Source of the DNA: Silvanigrella paludirubra
GTDB taxonomy: Bacteria; Bdellovibrionota_B; Oligoflexia; Silvanigrellales; Silvanigrellaceae
Assembly: GCF_009208775.1 (NCBI RefSeq)
Contig: NZ_WFLM01000004.1
Coordinates: 186,001-250,000 of the forward strand
Length of the DNA: 64,000 nucleotides
Direction: 5' to 3'
Of this stretch, positions 47,122 through 55,447 are shown one piece after another. How positions within the stretch are numbered: position 1 is the first letter of the stretch; the number at the start of each line of letters is the position of its first letter. The notes below the pieces were generated by a model that was not told the DNA's origin, ran no database searches, and was given only the letters and a program-made list of their open reading frames with translations. The translations under genes were made by a program, and so were the position numbers.

Positions 47122-48372
47122 ATGAGTGATGAACTTTTAGAATATTATCAAAAGACACGCACAATTTCAGAGAGCATCTGCAAGACTTTATCTGTAGATG
47201 TTCTTGAGAGTCAGCCTATCGAATTTACAAGTCCTCCTAAATGGCATCTTGGACATACCTCTTGGTTTTTTGAAGAATTTATTTTGAGACCCTATTTTAA
47301 AAATTATAAACCAATCGATGATTTTTACCAATTCGCTTTTAATTCCTATTATAAAAGCCAAGGAGAGCATTGTCCTCGAAAAGAACGTGGCCAAATTTTG
47401 CGACCCACTTTTAGTAAAGTAATGGAATACCGTCGTTTTGTTGATAATCATATTTTTGAGCTTTTATTTAATTCAGAGAATAATGATGTTAAGAAAAATA
47501 TTATTTTGGGACTTCATCATGAGCAACAACATCAAGAACTGCTTTTAATGGATATTAAATATATTTTAAGTAAATGTTTTTTAAATGAAGTTTACCAAAA
47601 TAAAAAATCTTTTTTTAAATCGGAAACGTTTGCTCATGAATATTTATGTATGGAAGGAGGATTATTTGAAATAGGTGCCAACTCAAAAAATAAATTTTAT
47701 TTTGATAATGAAGCTCCTGAATTTAAATATTTTCAATATCCCTATTTACTTGCAACAAGACCTATAAGTAATAGAGAATATCTTGCATTTATTAATGATG
47801 GGGGTTACTCAAATCCTTTATTGTGGAAATCCGATGGTTGGGATTATATCCATTCTTCTAAAGATTTCGCTCCGCTTTATTGGGAAAAAAAAGAGGGTGT
47901 GTGGTTTGAATATACTTTAAACGGTTATTTTCCACTTGAGCTTGATGCTCCTGTTTGTCATATTAATTATTATGAAGCTGATGCCTTTGCGGAGTGGAGT
48001 GGGGCTCGTTTACCCACAGAATTTGAGTTGGAACTTTGCTATAAAAGTAAATACTTTTCCGGTCCTACCTATGGTTTTTATGAGTCTGAAAAACTTCATC
48101 CTATAATCAAAAAAACGACAAATTGTTTTTTTGGTCTTACAGGAAATTTATGGGAATGGACAAACAGCGCTTATTCTCCTTACCCTGGTTATCAACGTCC
48201 AAAAGGAGCTTTTGGAGAATACAATCAAAAATTTATGGTAAATCAAATTGTTCTTAGAGGGGGAAGTATTGTTACTCCTCAATCTCATTTCAGACCTACT
48301 TATCGAAATTTTTTTTATCCGTCTCAAAAATGGGCTTTTACGGGATTACGTCTCGCTAAGGATATAAAATGA
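47122..48372 (+). CDS. egtB: EgtB-type ergothioneine sulfoxide synthase
   Basis: Non-haem iron enzyme that joins a thiol (gamma-glutamylcysteine or cysteine) to N-alpha-trimethylhistidine and oxidises sulphur. The N-terminal DinB-like domain has PPKWHLGHTSWFFEEF (iron ligand His45) and LHHEQQHQELL (the H-x3-H pair). The C-terminal formylglycine-enzyme-like domain has GGLFEIG, LLATRPISNREYLAFI, ARLPTEFELE and GNLWEWTNSAY. Length of 416 residues is typical. It overlaps egtD by four bases; with it, two of the ergothioneine steps are present, the lyase EgtE being absent here. Confidence 0.95.
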   Translation: MSDELLEYYQKTRTISESICKTLSVDVLESQPIEFTSPPKWHLGHTSWFFEEFILRPYFKNYKPIDDFYQFAFNSYYKSQGEHCPRKERGQILRPTFSKVMEYRRFVDNHIFELLFNSENNDVKKNIILGLHHEQQHQELLLMDIKYILSKCFLNEVYQNKKSFFKSETFAHEYLCMEGGLFEIGANSKNKFYFDNEAPEFKYFQYPYLLATRPISNREYLAFINDGGYSNPLLWKSDGWDYIHSSKDFAPLYWEKKEGVWFEYTLNGYFPLELDAPVCHINYYEADAFAEWSGARLPTEFELELCYKSKYFSGPTYGFYESEKLHPIIKKTTNCFFGLTGNLWEWTNSAYSPYPGYQRPKGAFGEYNQKFMVNQIVLRGGSIVTPQSHFRPTYRNFFYPSQKWAFTGLRLAKDIK

Positions 48373-49346
48373 AAATAAATAACGAAGAGAGTTTTTTAGA
48401 GATTGATTTTGCAAGGGATGTTAAACAAGGATTAAGTAAAAATTTAAAAGAGATTCCTTGTAAATATTTTTATGACCAAAAGGGAAGTAATTTATTTGAT
48501 CTCATAACGGAACAAGAGGAATACTATTTAACTCGAACGGAAAAACAAATTTTAGAATTTCAATTTTCCGAACTGGAACAACTTTTTTCACAAATTGACG
48601 AAATTGTGGAATTTGGACCTGGCGATGGATCAAAGGCTGAAATTATTTTGAGACAATTTTTAAGGTGGAGACAATTGGGTTTTAATTATAAGGCGGTTGA
48701 TATTAGTTTTTCAGCCATAAAAACCTCCTTAAGTCGCCTTAGTAAATTTCAAAATTTAAAACTGAGTTACCACATAGGGGATTTTAGTTCCTTTAAATTT
48801 TCGACAAATCATACAGGACGTTTGTTTCTTTTTTTAGGATCGAGCATTGGCAATTATGAACCAAATCAAGCGGTGAATTTTCTTAAAGAAATAAGTTTAC
48901 TTATGACAAGTAAAGATTTGTTAATTATTGGCTTTGACAAGAAAAAAGAAATATCTAAGTTAATAGCTGCATATAACGATTTAGCAGGAATAGCTCGAGA
49001 ATTTAATTTCAATTTAATAGATAGAATGAATACAGAGCTTGGAGCAAATTTTGTAAAATCTGATTTTTCGCATTTTGGCACATACAATCCTATGATTGGG
49101 GCAATGCAGAGTTTTTTAGTATCAGAAAAAGTTCAAAAAATTTATTTTAAAGTTTTAAATGAGTCCTTTCATTTTGATTTGGGAGAAGCGATTCATGTCG
49201 AAAATTCTTTTAAATATTCTGATAAAGATATTTTAGACATGGCAGTAAGCGCAGGATTTTCAATAGTTCATAACCTTGAAGATGAAAAAAAAATGTTCGT
49301 GGATTCTATTTGGAAAGTAAAAAAACTCAATTCAGAATTATCATAA
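48369..49346 (+). CDS. egtD: L-histidine N-alpha-methyltransferase
   Basis: Trimethylates histidine using S-adenosylmethionine, the first step to ergothioneine. The 325-residue protein has the family start KEIPCKYFYDQKGSNLFDLITEQEEYYLTRTE, the SAM-binding EFGPGDGSKAEIIL, and GRLFLFLGSSIGNYEPNQAV. It is coupled to egtB by a four-base overlap. Confidence 0.95.
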   Translation: MKINNEESFLEIDFARDVKQGLSKNLKEIPCKYFYDQKGSNLFDLITEQEEYYLTRTEKQILEFQFSELEQLFSQIDEIVEFGPGDGSKAEIILRQFLRWRQLGFNYKAVDISFSAIKTSLSRLSKFQNLKLSYHIGDFSSFKFSTNHTGRLFLFLGSSIGNYEPNQAVNFLKEISLLMTSKDLLIIGFDKKKEISKLIAAYNDLAGIAREFNFNLIDRMNTELGANFVKSDFSHFGTYNPMIGAMQSFLVSEKVQKIYFKVLNESFHFDLGEAIHVENSFKYSDKDILDMAVSAGFSIVHNLEDEKKMFVDSIWKVKKLNSELS

Positions 49347-49535
49347 TTTTATATCATAATCATAGCTGGAAACTATACCTCAAAAAAATCACTAATTTTA
49401 AAATGTTTTTTTAATGAATTATACTTGTTTATTTTGTTATTTTTAAGGATTAAATTGTAAGAAAATATTAAAATATTTAAAATTATTCTAGTAAATAATT
49501 TATTAATTTACCAATAAAATGGAGATTGTAAATAT

Positions 49536-49586
49536 TTGACTCATTTTAAAAAAGAGCTAATATTTATTTGAGTCGACTCAAATAAA
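49536..49586 (+). promoter_or_regulatory. promoter with perfect 24-bp palindrome ahead of a small peptide gene
   Basis: TTGACT (49536-49541) and TAATAT (49558-49563), 16 bases apart, form a plausible promoter. Beginning at its end is a perfect palindrome, TTTATTTGAGTC followed by its complement (49563-49586), centred on GTCGAC. It overlaps the expected transcription start, a usual repressor site. A partial half-site, TTGACTCA, lies at the -35 box. Confidence 0.6.
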
Positions 49587-49618
49587 ACTCAATACTTTAA
49601 AATTAAATTGGAGATTGT

Positions 49619-49726
49619 ATGAAAAAATCTGATTTTATCGCAAAACTTCTGTTAGAAAGAAAAAATCTTATAAAATCAAAAAATAGTTGGTGTCCAGGTC
49701 ACGCTTGTTTTGCAATTAATAAATAA
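49619..49726 (+). CDS. 35-residue Cys-containing peptide (candidate precursor)
   Basis: Reads MKKSDFIAKLLLERKN, then LIKSKNS, then the C-terminal core WCPGHACFAINK. The N-terminal part is charged, amphipathic and leader-like; the C-terminal dozen residues hold two cysteines four apart (C25, C30) with Trp, Pro and His, typical of a modified or disulphide-bearing core. GGAG lies six bases before the ATG. It is preceded by a promoter and a palindromic operator and followed by a strong hairpin and a 144-residue gene on the same strand. A peptide too short for homology; RiPP precursor, pheromone or toxin are all possible. Confidence 0.6.
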   Translation: MKKSDFIAKLLLERKNLIKSKNSWCPGHACFAINK

Positions 49727-49729
49727 TTT

Positions 49730-49777
49730 ATAAAATTTATCATCCTATTATTAAAAAAATAGGATGATAAATTTTAT
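49730..49777 (+). other. 20-bp-stem hairpin between peptide and downstream gene
   Basis: A perfect 20-bp inverted repeat, 49730-49749 with 49758-49777, around an eight-base loop (ATTAAAAA). It begins four bases after the peptide stop. There is no T tract, so it more likely stabilises or partly attenuates the transcript than ends it. Such hairpins commonly separate a highly expressed precursor from its tailoring genes. Confidence 0.75.
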
Positions 49778-49791
49778 ATAAAGTAGGTTAT

Positions 49792-50226
49792 ATGCTTAAT
49801 ATTTTAAATGAAGTGATGCTTTATAATAATGATAATATTATTAATAAGTTTACAAAAGATTATGATAAAATTTCTTTATATGATAGTCAAATAATATTTA
49901 AAGAGACTTTAAAATGGCTTTGGTTATGTAATGAATCTTACCTTGATAAAAATGAAAATGTTAATATTTTTATCTATGAAGATTCTCTAATCATAGATAA
50001 AATGTGGCATAATTTTATTTTATTTACTAAAGATTATCATGAATTTTGTCATAAATACTTTGGAAGATTTATTCATCACGAGCCTAATGTTGATCAAGAT
50101 AAAGAAAATATTTATTTTGAAAGAGATTTAACTAATATGTATAGTTATATATATGACAAATTAGGTGAAGAAACTTTGAACTTATGGTTTAGAGAATTTC
50201 CTGAAAAATATAATTTGACTAATTGA
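49792..50226 (+). CDS. hypothetical protein with W-H-x-F / F-C-x-x-x-F-G motif, partner of the small peptide
   Basis: A 144-residue acidic protein without signal peptide. The distinctive stretch is IDKMWHNFILFTKDYHEFCHKYFGRFIHHEP (about 63-95), rich in His with a Cys and ending HHEP, reminiscent of GRDP-like (PF07173) proteins, where the pattern is WH-x-F...T-x-x-Y-x-x-FC...G-x-x-x-H. Potential metal ligands are the histidines and cysteine. It is the only gene after the small peptide before a convergent gene, so it is the best candidate for a modifying or immunity protein. AGTAGG precedes the ATG. Function is unknown. Confidence 0.55.
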   Translation: MLNILNEVMLYNNDNIINKFTKDYDKISLYDSQIIFKETLKWLWLCNESYLDKNENVNIFIYEDSLIIDKMWHNFILFTKDYHEFCHKYFGRFIHHEPNVDQDKENIYFERDLTNMYSYIYDKLGEETLNLWFREFPEKYNLTN

Positions 50227-50256
50227 TAAATATTTTTTCTTTATAATTTTAATTCA

Positions 50257-50997
50257 TTAACAAACCTCAAAAACAACTTTATATCCAAAATTTCCTAATA
50301 ATAATTTTTTATTATCATCTAATTTAGGAGCCCATGCCATTAGGTTTGCTGTTTTGGGTATGTGGTTTGCCAGTTGAATAAATAAAGAGAGATCGATATC
50401 AAAATTATTTGCTTTAAATCCTGAGACTGCAAAATAAGGTGCATCTGTATCTAAAATTGTATTTAATTCATTTTTATTATGAATAATAAAAATAATTGTA
50501 AAACGATATTCTCTTGCTGTTTCTGTAAGATATTGAATTTGGTATTTATCTAAACCTTGGCTGTAAATAAACATGCCATCAAAGCCATTTAATATAGAAT
50601 CATATATTTCATATTCTTGTGTGAAAAAACCAGATCTTAAAATCATAGAATCTTCATATTTAATTGAAATGGTTTCAATCCACTCATCATGTAATGGAGA
50701 AGTAAATAAACAATATATCTCTTCTTTTTGAATATTTTCTTGTTGCTCTTGTTTTAAATGAAAGAGGTTACAAAAATCATGATCTAAAATATAATGAGGA
50801 ATAATTGAAGTTTGGGACTTATTTTTTTTATTTATTTGTTCTAATTTTTGTTCAAAATTAACTTTAATTTGATTTCTTAAAAAATAATTATCTGTTAATT
50901 TTTTTTTATCAGATAAAGCACAATCATTTAATTGAAGTTCGGTTAATTTTTTTTGCTGATTTAAAAAAAATTCTAATATATTTTTCCGTTTAAACAT
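50257..50997 (-). CDS. degenerate TrpC-like protein (indole-glycerol-phosphate synthase fold)
   Basis: The C-terminal two thirds align by pattern with TrpC: ILRSGFFTQEYEIYDSILNGFDGMFIY for LRKDFIIDxYQIxEAxxxGADAxLLI, then a FTIIFIIHNKNEL strand for LVEVHxxxEL, then FAVSGFKANNFDIDLSLFIQLANHIP for GINNRNLxTFxVDLxxxxxLxxxIP. The catalytic Lys (KDF) is Ser, the EVH Glu and the NNR Asn are missing, and the final SESG is absent, so it cannot be an active synthase. The N-terminal 80 residues are unrelated and coiled-coil-like. It follows trpD-like by 18 bases. Possible pseudoenzyme with a new role. Confidence 0.65.
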   Translation of the reverse strand: MFKRKNILEFFLNQQKKLTELQLNDCALSDKKKLTDNYFLRNQIKVNFEQKLEQINKKNKSQTSIIPHYILDHDFCNLFHLKQEQQENIQKEEIYCLFTSPLHDEWIETISIKYEDSMILRSGFFTQEYEIYDSILNGFDGMFIYSQGLDKYQIQYLTETAREYRFTIIFIIHNKNELNTILDTDAPYFAVSGFKANNFDIDLSLFIQLANHIPKTANLMAWAPKLDDNKKLLLGNFGYKVVFEVC

Positions 50998-51015
50998 AAA
51001 AAAATATTTTTCTCT

Positions 51016-52053
51016 TCATTGTTGTGAAATTGATTTCCATTTTTCAAATACATGAAGCGCTTTTCCAGATTGAATTGCTTTTCTTGCTAATTTTAATCCA
51101 TCTTTTAAATCTTGACATAATTCAGCGCACCAAAGTGTTGCCGCTGTGTTCATGGCAACGGCATCCATTACTGCCGGATGGGCTTGGTTTTTTAAGACAT
51201 CAATTAATACTCTAGAATTGTATTCTATATCTTTGCCAAGAAGGTCTTTAATTTGATGATTTTGAATTCCAAAATCACTGGGTTTAATGACTTCATGAGT
51301 GATTTTTCCGTTTTCTAATTTGGAAATATAGGATGCACTACAAACAGATATTTCATCTAAGCCATCTTCGCCGTGCGCTATCATTCCTCTTGTTTTATTT
51401 AATTTTTTTAGACAATTGATTAATAGAGGTAAACAATCTTTATGATAAACCCCAATAAATTGTCCTGTTAACGGAACAGGATTTGCTAATGGAAATAAAA
51501 GATCAATAATTGTTTTAAATCCTAATGTTTTTCTTATATCCATTAAATGCTTTAGAGTGGGATAAAAAGTTTTAGAACTTAAAAAGGCAATTTTAAAATC
51601 TTTTATATTTTCGTATGCTTGTTCAACGGATTGAACGGGAGATAAATTTAGCATTTGAAAAACATCACTGCTTGCCGATTTATTTGATACACTAACTCCT
51701 GTAAATTTAGCTACATTTGCTCCTGCTCCTGCTGCTACAATAGATGCTGTCGTTAAAATATTTAGGGTTGTAAGCCTATCTCCACCAGTACCAGCGCAAT
51801 CAACAATATGATTTAAATTGTGGTCTTTTATTATTTTATTTTTTTCTTGAATTGTATTTAAAATTCGAATGATCACATCTTCAGAAATCGGCAAAAACCG
51901 AAATCCTGTAAGAACAGCGGCTATTCGAACATCAGATAAGGTACCATCTATCATGCTATGTGTAAGAGCTTCTGCTTCATCTATTGAAAATCCACGTCCT
52001 GCAAAAACTTGTTCCATTATGGGAGAGAAATTTTTATCAATAATCATGATCAT
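51016..52053 (-). CDS. TrpD-like (anthranilate phosphoribosyltransferase family) protein
   Basis: The 345-residue sequence retains the PRPP motif DCAGTGGDRLTTLNILTTASIVAA, the LGFKTIIDLLFPLANPV loop, and HGEDGLDEIS. The usual AKHGNRxxSSxxGSAD segment reads AKFTGVSVSNKSASSDV, losing the His and Asn-Arg that contact anthranilate. The protein may therefore use another acceptor, as TrpD2-like relatives are thought to. It overlaps the alpha/beta hydrolase gene by 17 bases and precedes the TrpC-like gene. An ATG six bases into the frame (52047) has better spacing from AAGAGA. Confidence 0.75.
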   Translation of the reverse strand: MIMIIDKNFSPIMEQVFAGRGFSIDEAEALTHSMIDGTLSDVRIAAVLTGFRFLPISEDVIIRILNTIQEKNKIIKDHNLNHIVDCAGTGGDRLTTLNILTTASIVAAGAGANVAKFTGVSVSNKSASSDVFQMLNLSPVQSVEQAYENIKDFKIAFLSSKTFYPTLKHLMDIRKTLGFKTIIDLLFPLANPVPLTGQFIGVYHKDCLPLLINCLKKLNKTRGMIAHGEDGLDEISVCSASYISKLENGKITHEVIKPSDFGIQNHQIKDLLGKDIEYNSRVLIDVLKNQAHPAVMDAVAMNTAATLWCAELCQDLKDGLKLARKAIQSGKALHVFEKWKSISQQ

Positions 52054-53119
52054 TCTCTTTTTTTTGAATTGGTGTTGTATGATATGCGAAACTAGCAGAT
52101 AAAACGGATTGTGTAAATGGATTATTTTTTATAGATTTTAAATTTAAAAATTCATTTATTTCATGAAAACAAGTAGCAGGAGCCTCTAAGGAAAGAACAT
52201 GGGCACAACCTTCGACCCATTTGGCGTCGATATTTTTAATGCTTTTAGAAAGAACAATAGGTATTTTACTTGACAATAATCTGTCTTCTTTACCCCACAG
52301 AAGGAGAACTGGGCAATTTATATTTTTTAAATTGTCGTCCACAAAATGAGTTTCTTTTGTTAATTTTAAAAGATCTTTAATTCTATCATCCTTTAAATTT
52401 CTAAATAAAGAACGTTTTGCTGTTTTACTTAATAATGGGAATCCCGTATAAGGAAAGGCTTTTAAAATACCAGGATATAATTTTTGAAATTTTTTCCAAC
52501 TTAAAAAAGTAAGAGTATCTCTTAATTCAAAGGGATTTATTTTTAAACCAGCTGGGTTCATTAAAATAAGGCTGTTCACTAATTTTGGATTTGTGCTAGC
52601 AATATACATAGAAAGCCAGCCGCCTAAGCTTAGCCCACAAAGATCCACAGATTGATTTGTTGTGGTTGAAATAAATTCAATTAAGGATTCTGCATGTTGT
52701 AAAAAATCCATTACAGGATTATTAGCTTCACTAAAACCAGACATATGAAATAAATCGGGAATAATAATTCGCCTTTTATTTTCAAACATTTTCCCTAAAA
52801 TCCACCAACTTTGCGCACTGCTACCAAGTCCGTGAACAAAAATAAGAGGTTTTAAATTTGAATTTGGATCGCTATCATAATAATGTAACTGTCCGAATTT
52901 TGTTGGAATTACTTTTGATTTAAATCCTGTTACGTTAAGAATTTTTTTAAAACATTTCGATATTGTTCTATCTACTTTTATTTCTGTTGATTTTATTACA
53001 TCAAAGTTTTCTACCTTACCGGCAGGGCGAATAATAATTTGAAGGAGTTTGAGTTGTAGGTATCTATTCACATCCATATTGCCGGAAAGGAAACCTAAGC
53101 TAAAATTCCTCTGGGTCAT
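52037..53119 (-). CDS. alpha/beta-hydrolase
   Basis: Serine hydrolase of the alpha/beta fold. Oxyanion segment FVHGLGSSAQSWW, nucleophile elbow CGLSLGGWLS (Ser), acid in LLLWGKEDRLL (Asp), and base in EGCAHVLSLEAP (His) form a complete triad. The first 60 residues before the fold are an extension of unknown role. It begins two bases after glmM and overlaps the TrpD-like gene. Substrate is not indicated by the sequence. Confidence 0.85.
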   Translation of the reverse strand: MTQRNFSLGFLSGNMDVNRYLQLKLLQIIIRPAGKVENFDVIKSTEIKVDRTISKCFKKILNVTGFKSKVIPTKFGQLHYYDSDPNSNLKPLIFVHGLGSSAQSWWILGKMFENKRRIIIPDLFHMSGFSEANNPVMDFLQHAESLIEFISTTTNQSVDLCGLSLGGWLSMYIASTNPKLVNSLILMNPAGLKINPFELRDTLTFLSWKKFQKLYPGILKAFPYTGFPLLSKTAKRSLFRNLKDDRIKDLLKLTKETHFVDDNLKNINCPVLLLWGKEDRLLSSKIPIVLSKSIKNIDAKWVEGCAHVLSLEAPATCFHEINEFLNLKSIKNNPFTQSVLSASFAYHTTPIQKKENDHDY

Positions 53120-53121
53120 TT

Positions 53122-54471
53122 TTATCCAATCTCTTTTAAGAGGATTTGTTCAATTTTACTTGCCATGACCTCTATTTGGCTAAGTTCAGGTCCTTCAAGC
53201 GTGATACGAGCTAAGGATTCTGTGCCGCTATAACGTAACAAAACCCGACCTGAAGAACCGAGTTCTTTCTCAAATTCTCTCACAAGTGATGTGGTCATGT
53301 GAAGAGTCTCTAATGGTGGTTTCCTGTTAACTTTTACATTTTTAGTGATTTGTGGAAACTTTTTCATAACAGAAGTGAGTTCAGATATTTTCTTTTTCGT
53401 ATGGCACATCATTTCAAGAACTTTTAAACAAGCAATAACAGCATCTCCTGTTGTGCTTGAGTCCAAAAAGATAAGGTGACCAGATTGTTCGCCACCTAAA
53501 TAAAAGTCATTTGAGAGCATACTTTCCATAACGTTACGATCCCCAACATTGGTTCGGACTACATGGATACCTGCATTTTCCATAGCGACATCAAAACCTT
53601 TGTTGCTCATTATCGTAACACAAACACCGTTATTTTTTAATTGATTTTGTGATTTCATTTCAAGAGCACACATAGCGATAATGTGGTCTCCATCTAGAAT
53701 GTTTCCTTTTTCATCTACTACGATCAATCTGTCGGCATCACCATCTAAAGCAAAGCCAATATCCGCTTTATATTCCACAACCTTTTCTGCTAAAATTTGT
53801 GGGTGGAGAGCGCCACTATTTAAATTGATATTAAAGCCATTGGGATCATTATGTATACTTATGACTTCAGCGCCCAATTCTTCAAATACTTTTGGAGCCA
53901 CTTTGTATCCTGCACCATGAGCACAATCCAAAACAATTTTTTTGCCATCTAATTTTAAATTTTTTGGAAATCTTTCTTTTAAAAATACAGCATATTGACC
54001 AATGGCATCATCAATTCTTTTTGCGCGGCCCATATGCTCGGAATTGACTAAATATTTTTCAAGGTCAGGACTATCCATAAGTTGTTCAATATAGGATTCA
54101 TCGCTATCTGGTAATTTAAATCCGTTATGATCAAATAATTTAATTCCATTATCATAATAAGGATTATGGCTTGCGGAAATCATAATGCCAGCATCGGCTC
54201 TCATGCCTCTCGTTAAATAAGCAATTCCTGGAGTTGGTAAGGGACCAACAAAAAGAACGTCTACACCGACGCTGCAAAGTCCTGATGCAATTATGCCTTC
54301 AATTAAATATCCGCTAACTCTAGTGTCTTTTCCTAAAAGAACTTTAGGGCGATTTGATCTTCTTTTTAAAGTAACTCCAAAAGATTGAGCAAGTTTTAAT
54401 AAGTTAACAGGTGTCATCAATCCAGAATTCGCTTCGCCGCGAATGCCGTCTGTTCCGAAATATTTTGCCAT
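53122..54471 (-). CDS. glmM: phosphoglucosamine mutase
   Basis: Interconverts glucosamine-6-phosphate and -1-phosphate for UDP-GlcNAc, thus peptidoglycan and LPS. Residues: ISASHNP with Ser101 as the phosphorylated residue, DGDADRLIV as the metal loop, GGEQSGH as the sugar-binding loop, and RYSGTES as the phosphate loop. Length of 449 is normal. Its position after cdaA and cdaR is the conserved c-di-AMP cluster. Confidence 0.97.
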   Translation of the reverse strand: MAKYFGTDGIRGEANSGLMTPVNLLKLAQSFGVTLKRRSNRPKVLLGKDTRVSGYLIEGIIASGLCSVGVDVLFVGPLPTPGIAYLTRGMRADAGIMISASHNPYYDNGIKLFDHNGFKLPDSDESYIEQLMDSPDLEKYLVNSEHMGRAKRIDDAIGQYAVFLKERFPKNLKLDGKKIVLDCAHGAGYKVAPKVFEELGAEVISIHNDPNGFNINLNSGALHPQILAEKVVEYKADIGFALDGDADRLIVVDEKGNILDGDHIIAMCALEMKSQNQLKNNGVCVTIMSNKGFDVAMENAGIHVVRTNVGDRNVMESMLSNDFYLGGEQSGHLIFLDSSTTGDAVIACLKVLEMMCHTKKKISELTSVMKKFPQITKNVKVNRKPPLETLHMTTSLVREFEKELGSSGRVLLRYSGTESLARITLEGPELSQIEVMASKIEQILLKEIG

Positions 54472-54484
54472 AACATTTATGCCT

Positions 54485-55447
54485 TCAAGGATTAAGATGT
54501 ACTGAAATAGAGTCTGGAATCATTTTAACCAAGGAAACATTCCCAGGAATTTTTAAAATGATTGGCTTGTCTTGCCATCCAGGTTTTAAGTCTGATGCGT
54601 CGATAAAAACACGAACATCAGACGGATCAAGTTTATTGAGAATAACTCTTTGCCCAGAAACTTCAACGTCTATGGAGCTTGGGCGTAATTGAAGTTTAGA
54701 AAAATTCTTTTTATTCGCATTTTTGATTTCAATGGGAACGGAACGAAAAATGCGATTAAATTTTTTCGGTCCTAAAGTAATTGCAACAACAACGCTTTTT
54801 TCAAAAGATTTAATTGCAGAAGATTCTTCTAATTCAACATTTGCATCAGTAATTAAATTTTTATTTATCCCTTCAATTACAATGGGTATTGTAAAAATAT
54901 TTTGTGTTCTTGCAAGCTGTTGGCGAGAACCAGATACTTTGATTTGTGATGGTGTTACTTTTACTTGCTCAACCATGAGCCCCGCTTGAGGTTCTCCTTT
55001 TAGCACAGCTTGTATTGGTAAGACTTTTTCTTGAATTTTATCTATATCAACATCAATGTATGGACGTTCAATTAACATTGCATATTGTTTTGGAAGTTTT
55101 GGAAAATTTTCTCTACTTACTTTTACACGAACGCGGCCTGGGGTTTCACTGATAATTTCAATTTCACCCGTGAGTTCCATATCTGTTGGCGAAATGGAAA
55201 AAATAGAGTTTTGTTGTTTTATCGTAACATCAAGAGTTCGTTCTTTTTGTCCTAAAATAATCATAGAGGGTGAAGTTATTAACTTAACTCTCGCAATTTT
55301 TTCAAAACTCAAATCTTTGTCTGTTCTCACAATAAAAAATATAACTATGGCAAATAAAACAGAGAGAACTTTTAACCAAAAATTATTGGTAATAAGTTTA
55401 ATAAAGTCCCTTAAAAAAGATGTATTTTCGTGTGATCCAGCTGGCAT
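54485..55447 (-). CDS. cdaR: YbbR-domain protein, CdaR-like regulator of diadenylate cyclase
   Basis: One N-terminal membrane helix (about 24-41, FWLKVLSVLFAIVIFFIV) then an extracytoplasmic region with repeated YbbR domains (VKVTPSQIKVSGSRQQL and LRPSSIDVEVSGQRVIL are characteristic strands). In the conserved operon it binds CdaA and modulates cyclic-di-AMP production. It starts exactly at the last base of the cdaA stop codon. Confidence 0.9.
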   Translation of the reverse strand: MPAGSHENTSFLRDFIKLITNNFWLKVLSVLFAIVIFFIVRTDKDLSFEKIARVKLITSPSMIILGQKERTLDVTIKQQNSIFSISPTDMELTGEIEIISETPGRVRVKVSRENFPKLPKQYAMLIERPYIDVDIDKIQEKVLPIQAVLKGEPQAGLMVEQVKVTPSQIKVSGSRQQLARTQNIFTIPIVIEGINKNLITDANVELEESSAIKSFEKSVVVAITLGPKKFNRIFRSVPIEIKNANKKNFSKLQLRPSSIDVEVSGQRVILNKLDPSDVRVFIDASDLKPGWQDKPIILKIPGNVSLVKMIPDSISVHLNP

